Source: Bacteroidetes bacterium UBA6161
GTDB lineage: Bacteria; Bacteroidota; Bacteroidia; NS11-12g; UBA955
DNA: 21,338 nt
NCBI GenBank assembly: GCA_002422315.1
Contig: DIUJ01000051.1
Location: 1 to 21,338, forward strand
Direction of reading: 5' to 3'
Shown here: piece by piece, positions 6,720 to 14,337 of the stretch
Layout: each line of letters opens with the position of its first letter
Position numbering within the stretch: position 1 is the stretch's first letter
Notes under the pieces: model-generated
Told to the model about the DNA's origin: nothing
The model's database searches: none
The model's input: only the letters and a program-made list of their open reading frames with translations
Translations under genes and position numbers: made by a program

Positions 6720-8035
6720 TCTTTGTAATGTATTAACCAGTTTTTGGGTTTAAAACTATCTTTCTCTTTCATCAAGTCCACATTTGGGTCTATGAGAAGT
6801 CTACTTGGTCTTGCATTTAGGGTTACATACACTTCTGCTCTAACAGAGGGTTTGTGCATGCCCTTTGATTCGTAATATTGACCCAAAAAATGAGCAAATT
6901 GTAAAATCATGTCTGGTTGCATGGCCATTTGTTTTTCTTGGTGAGGGTTCAAAAACTCTGTATTGTTTACTATTCCTTCTCTTCCTGTTTTATTATCTTT
7001 TACATAAAAAGTAGCTGTACCTGCTTTTTCCATTAGCATTACTCTCCACGAAAATCTGTAACCTTCTTCTGTCCAAAATAAATTGCCAGGGTACAATACG
7101 TATCGCCAAGGAAAAAGTACTTGAAATACCAAATATCCTAGGATTAAATAATTAAACAAAGTGTAATTTGAGGAAGGGGAGTTTTGTTTAGGGACAGGGG
7201 CTTTTTCTTTAACGAAAAATCGAACCAATTTTACATGCCAAGCATCCGAAAAAAAGATACTGGCAATCCCTATCATAACCAAAGGGAAAACACCAATTTG
7301 AAAAAGAATTCCTGTAAGGCTATGGAAAAGTATAACCGTAAGATAAGCCCATACCCTTGTTGGGGTATACACTAGAAAAAGTACAATAAAGGTGTCGTAA
7401 AGCATTCCTGCCCAAGAGAAAATATAAGGACTGTATTTCCATGCAAACAAAGGTCCTAAAAGGAAAATATTGTCGTTTGCAGGTAGCCAGATTTTTAGCG
7501 GAAGTGCTTCAATTAACCACTCGTAATTTATTTTTGCAAGACCTGCATACACATACAATATTGCGATTTGTGCTTTTAAGATAAAAATAGAAGATCTCTT
7601 AATCTGAGTATTTTTTAAGTTTGAGAAAGGCGACACATAAGAAGGCATGAAAATTAAGAGGAAACAAATAAGGCTCACAAAATAATAATGGTTTAAATAG
7701 TATGTAAGGTCTATTAGTTCCGTATAGGTAAAGGTGAGAAAAAGAACTACCGCTGCAATTCTATAGGCTATTCCTTGCAAAAACATGATACCAATGGCCG
7801 ATAGAATCATAAGCATATGGATTGCATACAGGGTAAATCTTGAAGCAGATTTTACCCAACTAAAACCATAATATTTAAAATGAAAAAGGGGTTCTGTAAA
7901 GTGATCTTCTATCCAACCCAAATACATAAAGCGAATGGCACTAAAAACCATCAGTGCACCAAAAATTAGCCTAAAACTAACAAGAGGTGCTGCTGAAATT
8001 TTTGTATTAAAAAACTGGTGTGCCTTCTCTATCAT
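6716..8035 (-). CDS. HTTM domain membrane protein (gamma-carboxylase-like)
   Basis: A 439-aa polytopic inner-membrane protein of the HTTM family, which is related to the transmembrane half of vitamin K-dependent gamma-glutamyl carboxylase. The N-terminal motif (APLVSFRLIFGALMVFSAIRF) and several hydrophobic helices to about residue 315 are typical; a soluble tail of about 120 residues follows. The segment YAGLAKINYEWL resembles the AGVKKLDADW segment of human GGCX, and by eye K168 aligns with its catalytic Lys218. It lies 6 bases after the imelysin-like gene and overlaps the receptor gene by 4 bases, so the three are translated together. In such Bacteroidota operons its biochemical role is unknown; carboxylase activity is only a hypothesis. 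Confidence 0.88.
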   Translation of the reverse strand: MIEKAHQFFNTKISAAPLVSFRLIFGALMVFSAIRFMYLGWIEDHFTEPLFHFKYYGFSWVKSASRFTLYAIHMLMILSAIGIMFLQGIAYRIAAVVLFLTFTYTELIDLTYYLNHYYFVSLICFLLIFMPSYVSPFSNLKNTQIKRSSIFILKAQIAILYVYAGLAKINYEWLIEALPLKIWLPANDNIFLLGPLFAWKYSPYIFSWAGMLYDTFIVLFLVYTPTRVWAYLTVILFHSLTGILFQIGVFPLVMIGIASIFFSDAWHVKLVRFFVKEKAPVPKQNSPSSNYTLFNYLILGYLVFQVLFPWRYVLYPGNLFWTEEGYRFSWRVMLMEKAGTATFYVKDNKTGREGIVNNTEFLNPHQEKQMAMQPDMILQFAHFLGQYYESKGMHKPSVRAEVYVTLNARPSRLLIDPNVDLMKEKDSFKPKNWLIHYKD

Positions 8036-8041
8036 TGGATA

Positions 8042-9148
8042 TTAATCTCCGTCTCCGCTACTGTATGTAATTGCAATTCCAAGAAGAGAACTCATGTCAC
8101 TTTTGAAAAAACGGGTATGTTTTTGTAATTCTATTCTAAGGTCTTCTACAGGCTCTGAGTTATTCCGAATAATTTCAGAAAGGGGTGCATTGGTAGGGAT
8201 TTTATTTAATGTATTGTTTACATTTTCCCATTGTTTCAAAGTGGAAACAACCAATTCTTTGCCATTTGTTACGGTTTCTAAATAATCTTTAAAACCTAGA
8301 CCATCTTGTCCATTTTTGTTTTGTCCCAAATAAATTCTTTCGATGTTTTGTATATGGATTTTTAAAAAATCTAAGGAGAGACCAGAATAGTATGCCTCTA
8401 CTAACTTTGGTTCTATTTGAATTTGGCCTGGCCTCTTGCCAAGGGGGAGTTCAATCTTTAAATTTTTAATTGTTTCGAAACTTTTCACAAATTCATTGTA
8501 CAACTGAGAAGTACTGCTACCTACATCGGTTCCGTTTCTGGCTATAAACTCGTTTTTGTATGTAGTTTGCCATTCACTTAAAACCCTTGCTACTCTTGTT
8601 TGGATATTTTGGGCACATTGTTTTAAAAATAAAGTTCTGTTTGTTTGTATTGTAAATAAGTTTAAAACGCTGTCCTCACTTGTATTTGGGCCATTGAAAA
8701 GTATATATTCCAGAGCAAGAAATCCTCTCGCATCTCTATTAAAGTCATTGAAATTTAAATTTCCGGTCTCTACAGCACTTTGAATCTTGCTTTCGGAAAT
8801 AGGGAATGTAGCAATTTCTTCATTTAAAGATTTATTTAGCCCTTGCTCAGAGGCAGGACCTATATTAAATGCATTTGCAGTAATCCATACGCTATATGTT
8901 TTCTGCCATTCTAGTTTTACGTTGTTTAGATTTTGTAAGGTAATGTTACTTTCAAAGGAATTAATGCTGTTTAAGAGCCCTTGGATAGATAAGTTAAGTT
9001 CTTCATATGCAGGTATAATAAGTTCTTCTGCATAATTTTTAAGCATTGCTTCTCTATCAAAGTTGTCCTGGTTTTTTATGTCCTTGTCTCTTTTGCAAGA
9101 AGTAAAAATTAAAGTCGAAATGATGATATAGAATAGTCCTTTTTTCAT
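8042..9148 (-). CDS. Imelysin-like lipoprotein
   Basis: A 368-aa lipoprotein: a short signal peptide ends in the lipobox IFTSC with Cys18 as the lipidated residue. The rest is an all-helical imelysin-type (peptidase M75 / insulin-cleaving membrane protein) domain, a family linked to iron uptake and without proven peptidase activity in most members. The conserved GxHxxE motif appears as G-F-L-A-L-E in RGFLALEYILF, so the motif His is Leu here while the Gly and Glu remain. It sits between the DUF4856 lipoprotein (69 bases upstream) and the HTTM gene. A periplasmic role in metal or haem handling for the downstream receptor is inferred from context. Confidence 0.9.
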   Translation of the reverse strand: MKKGLFYIIISTLIFTSCKRDKDIKNQDNFDREAMLKNYAEELIIPAYEELNLSIQGLLNSINSFESNITLQNLNNVKLEWQKTYSVWITANAFNIGPASEQGLNKSLNEEIATFPISESKIQSAVETGNLNFNDFNRDARGFLALEYILFNGPNTSEDSVLNLFTIQTNRTLFLKQCAQNIQTRVARVLSEWQTTYKNEFIARNGTDVGSSTSQLYNEFVKSFETIKNLKIELPLGKRPGQIQIEPKLVEAYYSGLSLDFLKIHIQNIERIYLGQNKNGQDGLGFKDYLETVTNGKELVVSTLKQWENVNNTLNKIPTNAPLSEIIRNNSEPVEDLRIELQKHTRFFKSDMSSLLGIAITYSSGDGD

Positions 9149-9163
9149 ATTTTTATAAATACA

Positions 9164-9197
9164 AAATGGGAGAGGGAGTTTAATTCCTTTCCCATTT
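9164..9197 (-). other. Intercistronic hairpin between DUF4856 and imelysin-like genes
   Basis: AAATGGGA (9164-9171) pairs with TCCCATTT (9190-9197), and an inner AGG/CCT extends the stem past a mismatch. No clean T-run follows on the minus strand, so it is more likely an mRNA-stability or differential-expression element than a full terminator. It lies in the only sizeable gap of the operon. Confidence 0.5.
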
Positions 9198-9217
9198 AAA
9201 TGTTTTATTTAGTTGAT

Positions 9218-10348
9218 TTATCTTTGTTGAATATTAACCCAATTAGATTTGAAATCTTCCATTTCTTGGTTGCTAAAACCATAGATAGATTGAAGTTTGT
9301 TCATGGCTTGTTGTAGTTTTGGTAATTCGTTTACAGGGTCTATAGCAAATTTATATACCGATGCCTTGCCTTGTGCAGGGGCATTAAACAAGCTTAAGAT
9401 TTCATCTATCTGAGCATCAGTGATTGTTCTGTAGTTTTGAGGAATAGTTCTATATCCATGTATAAAACCTATGCCTTCGCCTATGGCATGAAGTGCACCG
9501 CCTATTTGTGCTTCTGTAGGGTTGGTAGAACTTAGAGCACTGATAGGGGAATAGCAATAATTAACAACAGTAGCTGCATTTATTTTTTCCCATAGTACTT
9601 GTATACTTTTCAAAGCCTCCTCTTTTTCAGCGTTAAAATCAGAACCAGCTTTCACAGCCGCTTGTAATTTTATAAATGCAGCTTTGGTTTGTGAATACAT
9701 TCCTTCTCCATTGTTTTTGTCTCTTCGTGCACCATAGTTTGCCATGGCTCTGTCTCTATTTTCTGCAGTTACATTTGTAGAACCTGAGTTAGCAAATGCA
9801 GGTTTTGCGCCAAAAATAGCTACAAGTTGGTCCACTGTTGCTAAACTTATAGGCCCGCTCATTAGTTTTACCGCATGGTTGTAAAGGGTAGCGTTAAATT
9901 GGCCTTTTTCTACCAACTGTTCTATTTCTATTCCTTCTGCATCAAACAAATATCCGCCATATACACCACCGGTTAGGTTGCTGTCATTGGAATTTGGGTC
10001 CCATGTTTTACCGCTTGCTTGTGCCAGTTTGTCAAACCAATTGCCATTTCCTGTTAAACGACTTTTGTAATAGCTAGTAATTTCATTGCTCAAAGGGTTT
10101 GTTCCAAGTTCAAAAAGATTCTCAAGGTTTTCTTTTGTAACAGTATTTGCAGCAGTTCTGCCTTTCTTTGCTTCGTCGGTTAGCGCCGTTAACTGATTGA
10201 TAAGTGCATTTTGTACAGTAGTGTTGGCTTCAAATGCCGAACCATCATAAGTACTAGGTATTTCTAAAGTTTTTTTAATTTCCTCGTCTTTTTTGCAGGA
10301 GGAAAAAAGGGAAATTGTTGCCAAAAAAAGGAGAGATATTTTTTTCAT
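9218..10348 (-). CDS. DUF4856 domain lipoprotein
   Basis: A 376-aa lipoprotein with signal peptide and lipobox LFSSC (Cys18), followed by KKDEE and the DUF4856 domain. The typical opening TYDGSAFEANTTVQNALINQ is present, as are the central GGYLFDAEGIEIEQLVEKGQF and the later HAIGEGIGFIHGYR stretch. The family is Bacteroidota-specific, helical and often encoded next to imelysin-like proteins and TonB receptors; its biochemical function is not known. Here it is the first gene of the four-gene operon, about 40 bases downstream of the predicted transcription start, so it should be the most strongly expressed. A periplasm-facing, membrane-anchored partner of the imelysin-like protein is the best inference. 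Confidence 0.92.
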   Translation of the reverse strand: MKKISLLFLATISLFSSCKKDEEIKKTLEIPSTYDGSAFEANTTVQNALINQLTALTDEAKKGRTAANTVTKENLENLFELGTNPLSNEITSYYKSRLTGNGNWFDKLAQASGKTWDPNSNDSNLTGGVYGGYLFDAEGIEIEQLVEKGQFNATLYNHAVKLMSGPISLATVDQLVAIFGAKPAFANSGSTNVTAENRDRAMANYGARRDKNNGEGMYSQTKAAFIKLQAAVKAGSDFNAEKEEALKSIQVLWEKINAATVVNYCYSPISALSSTNPTEAQIGGALHAIGEGIGFIHGYRTIPQNYRTITDAQIDEILSLFNAPAQGKASVYKFAIDPVNELPKLQQAMNKLQSIYGFSNQEMEDFKSNWVNIQQR

Positions 10349-10393
10349 TTTTTACAATTTATTTTTATTTAGATTAATTACAAATAACGGCCG

Positions 10394-10424
10394 CAAAAAT
10401 ATCTCTGTTTTTCATATTGGCAAA
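10394..10424 (-). promoter_or_regulatory. Bacteroidetes-type promoter of the iron-uptake operon
   Basis: On the minus strand TTTG (10424-10421) is followed after exactly 19 bases by TATTTTTG (10401-10394), a full match to TAnnTTTG. The predicted transcription start, around 10387, is about 40 bases upstream of the DUF4856 start codon. Confidence 0.8.
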
Positions 10425-10433
10425 TTTTTTTCT

Positions 10434-10449
10434 CATGATTTTTGTCATG
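10434..10449. promoter_or_regulatory. Candidate operator CATGA-N6-TCATG
   Basis: A perfect 5-bp inverted repeat with a 6-base spacer lies 9 bases upstream of the -33 element of the iron-uptake operon. On the minus strand it is embedded in near-direct repeats (TGACAAAAA, TGACAAAAA). It could bind a metal-responsive or other regulator; it does not match the classical Fur box closely. Confidence 0.4.
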
Positions 10450-10616
10450 TTTTTGTCAGGTTATAAATTACACTCATAAAAGCCAATTTAACTTAGTAAA
10501 ATTTACCTTTCGTTCATCATACGAATTCTAAGTATTTGTTTGATTATATGACAAATATCATTTTTTGTTTGCCTTAAACTAACGAACATTGTAGAATAAA
10601 CCCAATACAAATACTT

Positions 10617-11033
10617 ATGGAGAATGTTACAAATCTATGGATGTTAAAAATAATTGCCATTATAGGGCTTTTGAATACACTCTATCTCATTTACCACAAA
10701 GTAAAGGGGACAAATGTATTGTGTTTAGGTTTTCCAGAGGAATGGTGTAAGAAAGTAACCCAAAGTTCGCAAAGCAAGACTTTTGGAATCCCGAACCCCT
10801 ATTTAGGTTTTGCAATGCTTACTGCAATTCTGGTATCTCTAAGATTTTACGAGATTGAAGCATTGCCTTTTTGGCCTGCTTTTCTGCTTATTACTTTTGG
10901 CTTTTTGTTTTCTATTTATTTTATTTATGTACAAGCGGTTAAGATAAAAGCATTTTGCACATGGTGTGTTTTATCGGCAGTTGTATTTTTGTTTCTATTT
11001 CTTTTTTCTTTGTTGGAAATGGGGATATTGTAA
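10617..11033 (+). CDS. Vitamin K epoxide reductase (VKOR) family protein
   Basis: A 138-aa four-helix membrane protein that should transfer electrons from disulphide formation in the periplasm to a membrane quinone. The redox site C114-T-W-C117 lies at the end of a hydrophobic helix. Loop cysteines C36 and C44 are 8 residues apart and S50 lies 6 residues beyond C44, matching the spacing of C43, C51 and S57 in human VKORC1. Many bacterial VKORs carry a fused thioredoxin domain; this one does not, so it needs a separate partner. It is transcribed divergently from the iron-uptake operon, which contains the gamma-carboxylase-like HTTM gene. I could not identify a clear consensus promoter in the 268-bp gap on this side. 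Confidence 0.88.
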   Translation: MENVTNLWMLKIIAIIGLLNTLYLIYHKVKGTNVLCLGFPEEWCKKVTQSSQSKTFGIPNPYLGFAMLTAILVSLRFYEIEALPFWPAFLLITFGFLFSIYFIYVQAVKIKAFCTWCVLSAVVFLFLFLFSLLEMGIL

Positions 11034-11190
11034 AAATAGCAGCAATAAAAATTGGGTGGGTTTTATTTTGTTAGCAAATCCATAAAGGAAATTTGTTCGA
11101 ATAAATACCCTAAAGTCTAGCAGTGGTTTGAAAATGGAAGAATCTAAGAAGGCTTTTGTCTATTTTATACTTTTCTAAAAGTCAAAAAAC

Positions 11191-11198
11191 TACCTTTG
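11191..11198 (+). promoter_or_regulatory. -7 element of the selO promoter
   Basis: TACCTTTG matches TAnnTTTG exactly. No good TTTG sits at the usual distance upstream, only a TTTT 16 bases before it. If used, transcription starts near 11205, which excludes the in-frame upstream start at 11156 and supports ATG 11219. Confidence 0.45.
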
Positions 11199-11218
11199 TT
11201 CTGTCTTTACACAAAACC

Positions 11219-12685
11219 ATGCCATCTCATACCTCAGATTCTACCGATTCCTTTTTACTAAAAGAAAATAGCTATTTAAACCTACCTGAGTTTTTTTATT
11301 CAAAAGTAGAACCAAGCACCGTTCCTAGGCCAATTCTTATTCTTTTTAATCCCAATTTAGCAGAAGAATTAAATTTAAAACAAGCCCCTACAGACTATAC
11401 ACCATATTTATCAGGTAATAAAATAGTGGAGAATTCTTCACCCATTGCCTTGGCTTATGCAGGGCATCAGTTTGGGCATTTTACTATGCTTGGTGACGGC
11501 AGAGCAATACTACTAGGCGAAACGGAAAATATCCACAATCAAAAAGTAGACATACAACTCAAAGGAGCTGGGCAAACACCTTATTCAAGAAATGGAGATG
11601 GTAAAGCTACGCTTAGTGCCATGCTTCGAGAATATCTTATAAGTGAAGCCATGCACCACTTAGGTATATCAACAACTAGAAGTTTGGCGGTAGTAGCAAC
11701 AGGTAGCCCCGTTATTAGACAAAGCCCAGAACATGGCGCAGTTCTCACCCGGGTTGCCAAAAGCCACATAAGGGTGGGGACCTTCGAATTTGCAAGCCAT
11801 TTTCATGGCGTAGACGCAGTTCGGAGTTTGGCAGATTATACCATTGAAAGGCATTTCCCTCATTTATTTTCCTCGGAAAACCCATATCTCGGATTATTAA
11901 ATGCTGTCATAGAAAATCAAGCTGGTCTTATCGCAGACTGGATGAAAGTAGGTTTTATTCATGGAGTTATGAATACCGACAACATGTCTATTGCAGGAGA
12001 AACCATAGATTATGGACCCTGTGCTTTTATGAATACGTATAATCCCAATACTGTATTTAGTTCCATAGATACCCAAGGCAGATATGCTTATGCAAACCAA
12101 GCCCAGATAGCCCAATGGAACTTGTCTTGTTTTGCCAATTCCCTATTGCCATTGTTAAATGATAAAATGCCAATAGCAGTAGATATTGCCTCGCAGAGTG
12201 TGCTTGGTTTTAAAAATATATTTGAGAAAAAATGGCTTCATGCTTTTGGTTTAAAAATTGGTATACAAAATCCTGTAGCAAAAGATAAAACCCTTATAGA
12301 AATACTTTTGGATTGGATGTCTCATAGGAAACTAGATTTTACTAACACATTTTTGGACTTAGGGAAAGACCAATTGCCAGATTTGCCAATTTACGAAGAC
12401 AAGAATTTTAAATTGTGGCATATACAATGGAAAAAAAGCTTGGAGGAGCAGGGTATAAGCTTGCGAGAAGCAAAGGCTATAATGAAAAAAAATAATCCTT
12501 TGGTAATTCCGCGCAATCATTTGGTAGAAGAAGCTCTAGCGATTGTGAATATAGAAGGTGATTTTACGCCATACAGAAGTCTTTTAAAAACAATTTCAAA
12601 TCCTTTTTCTTATTTCAAAGGAATAGACAGATTTCAAAATCCGCCGGAAGACGAAACGAATTATAAAACCTATTGTGGAACCTAA
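11219..12685 (+). CDS. selO: Protein adenylyltransferase SelO (YdiU family)
   Basis: A 488-aa pseudokinase-fold enzyme that transfers AMP from ATP to Ser, Thr or Tyr of proteins, linked to oxidative stress control. The N-terminal NSYLNLPEFFYSKV opening and GDGRAILLGE are typical. So is the long conserved block from QLKGAGQTPYSRNGDGKATL through LTRVAKSHIRVGTFEF. D254-N255 (in MNTDN) and D264 (in IDYG) correspond to the catalytic Asp, Asn and metal Asp of the family. Cys486 is the third residue from the end (CGT), the place of Sec in selenoprotein members. The frame extends upstream to 11156, but family homology begins after 11219 and a -7 element lies inside the extension, so 11219 is chosen. 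It appears monocistronic. Confidence 0.95.
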   Translation: MPSHTSDSTDSFLLKENSYLNLPEFFYSKVEPSTVPRPILILFNPNLAEELNLKQAPTDYTPYLSGNKIVENSSPIALAYAGHQFGHFTMLGDGRAILLGETENIHNQKVDIQLKGAGQTPYSRNGDGKATLSAMLREYLISEAMHHLGISTTRSLAVVATGSPVIRQSPEHGAVLTRVAKSHIRVGTFEFASHFHGVDAVRSLADYTIERHFPHLFSSENPYLGLLNAVIENQAGLIADWMKVGFIHGVMNTDNMSIAGETIDYGPCAFMNTYNPNTVFSSIDTQGRYAYANQAQIAQWNLSCFANSLLPLLNDKMPIAVDIASQSVLGFKNIFEKKWLHAFGLKIGIQNPVAKDKTLIEILLDWMSHRKLDFTNTFLDLGKDQLPDLPIYEDKNFKLWHIQWKKSLEEQGISLREAKAIMKKNNPLVIPRNHLVEEALAIVNIEGDFTPYRSLLKTISNPFSYFKGIDRFQNPPEDETNYKTYCGT

Positions 12686-12760
12686 GAAATCCCAAAAAAA
12701 GAATAAAATAAATCGCGAAGCATTGTAGTATTTCCTTTGTAATTTATCCAACTGGTCTAT

Positions 12761-12784
12761 TTTTTAGATTTTTTTATCTAAAAA
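12761..12784 (+). terminator. Weak AT-rich hairpin after selO
   Basis: TTTTTAGAT and ATCTAAAAA form a perfect 9-bp stem with a T6 loop about 75 bases after the selO stop. The stem is nearly all A:T and lacks a following T-run, so termination is uncertain. The rest of 12686-12910 shows no gene. Confidence 0.35.
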
Positions 12785-12910
12785 TCCCCTTGAAGCCAAA
12801 ACATTTGTGATGGTTTTTGTTGAAAATATGTCACTAAAACAAAGACATTCAGCAGTTAAGTGATGAAATGAGTACAAATTAAAAAAGAACCGAAAAAATG
12901 CTCTTTATTA

Positions 12911-12941
12911 ATTGGAAAATCAGATTGTAATTATATTTTTG
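12911..12941 (+). promoter_or_regulatory. Promoter of the nqr operon
   Basis: ATTG (12911-12914, one mismatch to TTTG) is followed after 19 bases by TATTTTTG (12934-12941), an exact TAnnTTTG. The predicted start near 12948 gives a leader of about 20 bases before nqrA. Confidence 0.75.
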
Positions 12942-12969
12942 CAGCGTTTCTTTAAAAAATTAGCCCATA

Positions 12970-14319
12970 ATGGCAAAGACAATAAGATTAAAAAAAGGTT
13001 ATGATATTAAGCTTGTTGGGGAAGCCCCAAAATTCAAGCTTACTTTCGATCAACCAAGGCTTTATGCAATAAAGCCCAAAGATTTCTATGGTATTACACC
13101 TAGACTATTGGTAGAGCAGGGTTCTGAAGTGAAAGCAGGAGACCCCTTGTTTCACGACAAAGCAAACGAACAATTGATGTTTACTTCCCCCGTTAGTGGA
13201 GAAGTAGTAGAAATTGTTAGGGGCGCTAGAAGAGTAATTGAAGAGATTCGGATTTTATCTGATTCCAAATTTGAATTCAAAAACTTTGGCACTGCTAATC
13301 CATCGGACTCTACTACAGAAAGTATCCAATCAAAGATGCTAGAGTCAGGAGTTTGGCCTCTATTGCGTCAGAGACCATTTAACAAATTGGCAAATCCAGC
13401 ATTAGAACCTAAAGCAATTTTTATTTCAGGTTTTGATACTGCGCCTTTTGGATTGGATGTAGATTTCGTAGTAGGAGATGAAATAGACAATTTACAAACA
13501 GCAATAGATGCACTTGCTAAACTAAGCAATGGCAAAGTATACTTGTCATTATCTACTACTCAAAAAGGGAACTCCAAGCTAGAAAAGCTTAAAGGGGTAG
13601 AGATATATTATGTAGAAGGAGTTCACCCTGCAGGAAATGTAGGAGTTCAAATCCACCATATTAATCCAATTAACAAAGGAGAAGTGGTTTGGACTATATC
13701 TCCTCAGGATGCTTTGGTTATAGGCCGTTTGTTTAACAAAGGCATATACGATACCAACAGATTCATAGGCTTAGCTGGTTCAGAGTTGAACAAAAGAGGC
13801 TATGTGCAAACTGTTTTGGGAGCACAAATATCAAATTTTGTTGGTCCTAACCTGAAAAACAACCACGTAAGAATAATCAGTGGAAATCCATTAACAGGAG
13901 AAAAGATAAACAAAGAAGGTTTTTTGGGAACATACCACCAATCCATCAGCGTTATTGAAGAAGGAACAGAACCAGAATTATTTGGTTGGTTACTTCCTAG
14001 CTATCCTAGACCAAGTTTCTCTAGAACTTTCCCATCTTTTATTTTCCCTCAAGCAAAGTATAAGGTGAATACAAATATGCACGGAGAAGAAAGAGCATTT
14101 GTAGTAACTGGAGAATATGAGAAAGTAGTTCCTATGGATGTATTGCCAATGCAACTATTTAAGGCATGTTTGGCAAATGATATAGACAATATGGAAGCAC
14201 TTGGTATATATGAAGTAGTAGAAGAAGATATTGCATTATGCGAATTCATTTGCACTTCTAAGTTACCTTTACAGGAAATATTGAGAGAAGGATTAAATTT
14301 TGTAGACAAAGAAGCGTAA
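12970..14319 (+). CDS. nqrA: Na+-translocating NADH:quinone reductase subunit A
   Basis: A 449-aa soluble, cytoplasm-facing subunit of the six-subunit sodium pump that oxidises NADH and reduces ubiquinone or menaquinone. The N-terminal opening (TIRLKKGYDIKLVGEAPK) and the barrel-sandwich-like region (VKAGDPLFHDKANEQLMFTS, then PVSGEVVEIVRGARR) are characteristic. The later HGEERAFVVTGEYEKVVPMD and the C-terminal LCEFICTSKLPLQEILREGL are conserved in NqrA. It carries no redox cofactor and contributes near the quinone site. It is the first gene of a complete operon, 18 bases before nqrB, with a Bacteroidetes-type promoter just upstream. Confidence 0.97.
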   Translation: MAKTIRLKKGYDIKLVGEAPKFKLTFDQPRLYAIKPKDFYGITPRLLVEQGSEVKAGDPLFHDKANEQLMFTSPVSGEVVEIVRGARRVIEEIRILSDSKFEFKNFGTANPSDSTTESIQSKMLESGVWPLLRQRPFNKLANPALEPKAIFISGFDTAPFGLDVDFVVGDEIDNLQTAIDALAKLSNGKVYLSLSTTQKGNSKLEKLKGVEIYYVEGVHPAGNVGVQIHHINPINKGEVVWTISPQDALVIGRLFNKGIYDTNRFIGLAGSELNKRGYVQTVLGAQISNFVGPNLKNNHVRIISGNPLTGEKINKEGFLGTYHQSISVIEEGTEPELFGWLLPSYPRPSFSRTFPSFIFPQAKYKVNTNMHGEERAFVVTGEYEKVVPMDVLPMQLFKACLANDIDNMEALGIYEVVEEDIALCEFICTSKLPLQEILREGLNFVDKEA

Positions 14320-14337
14320 ACAAGTAAACAATTAACA

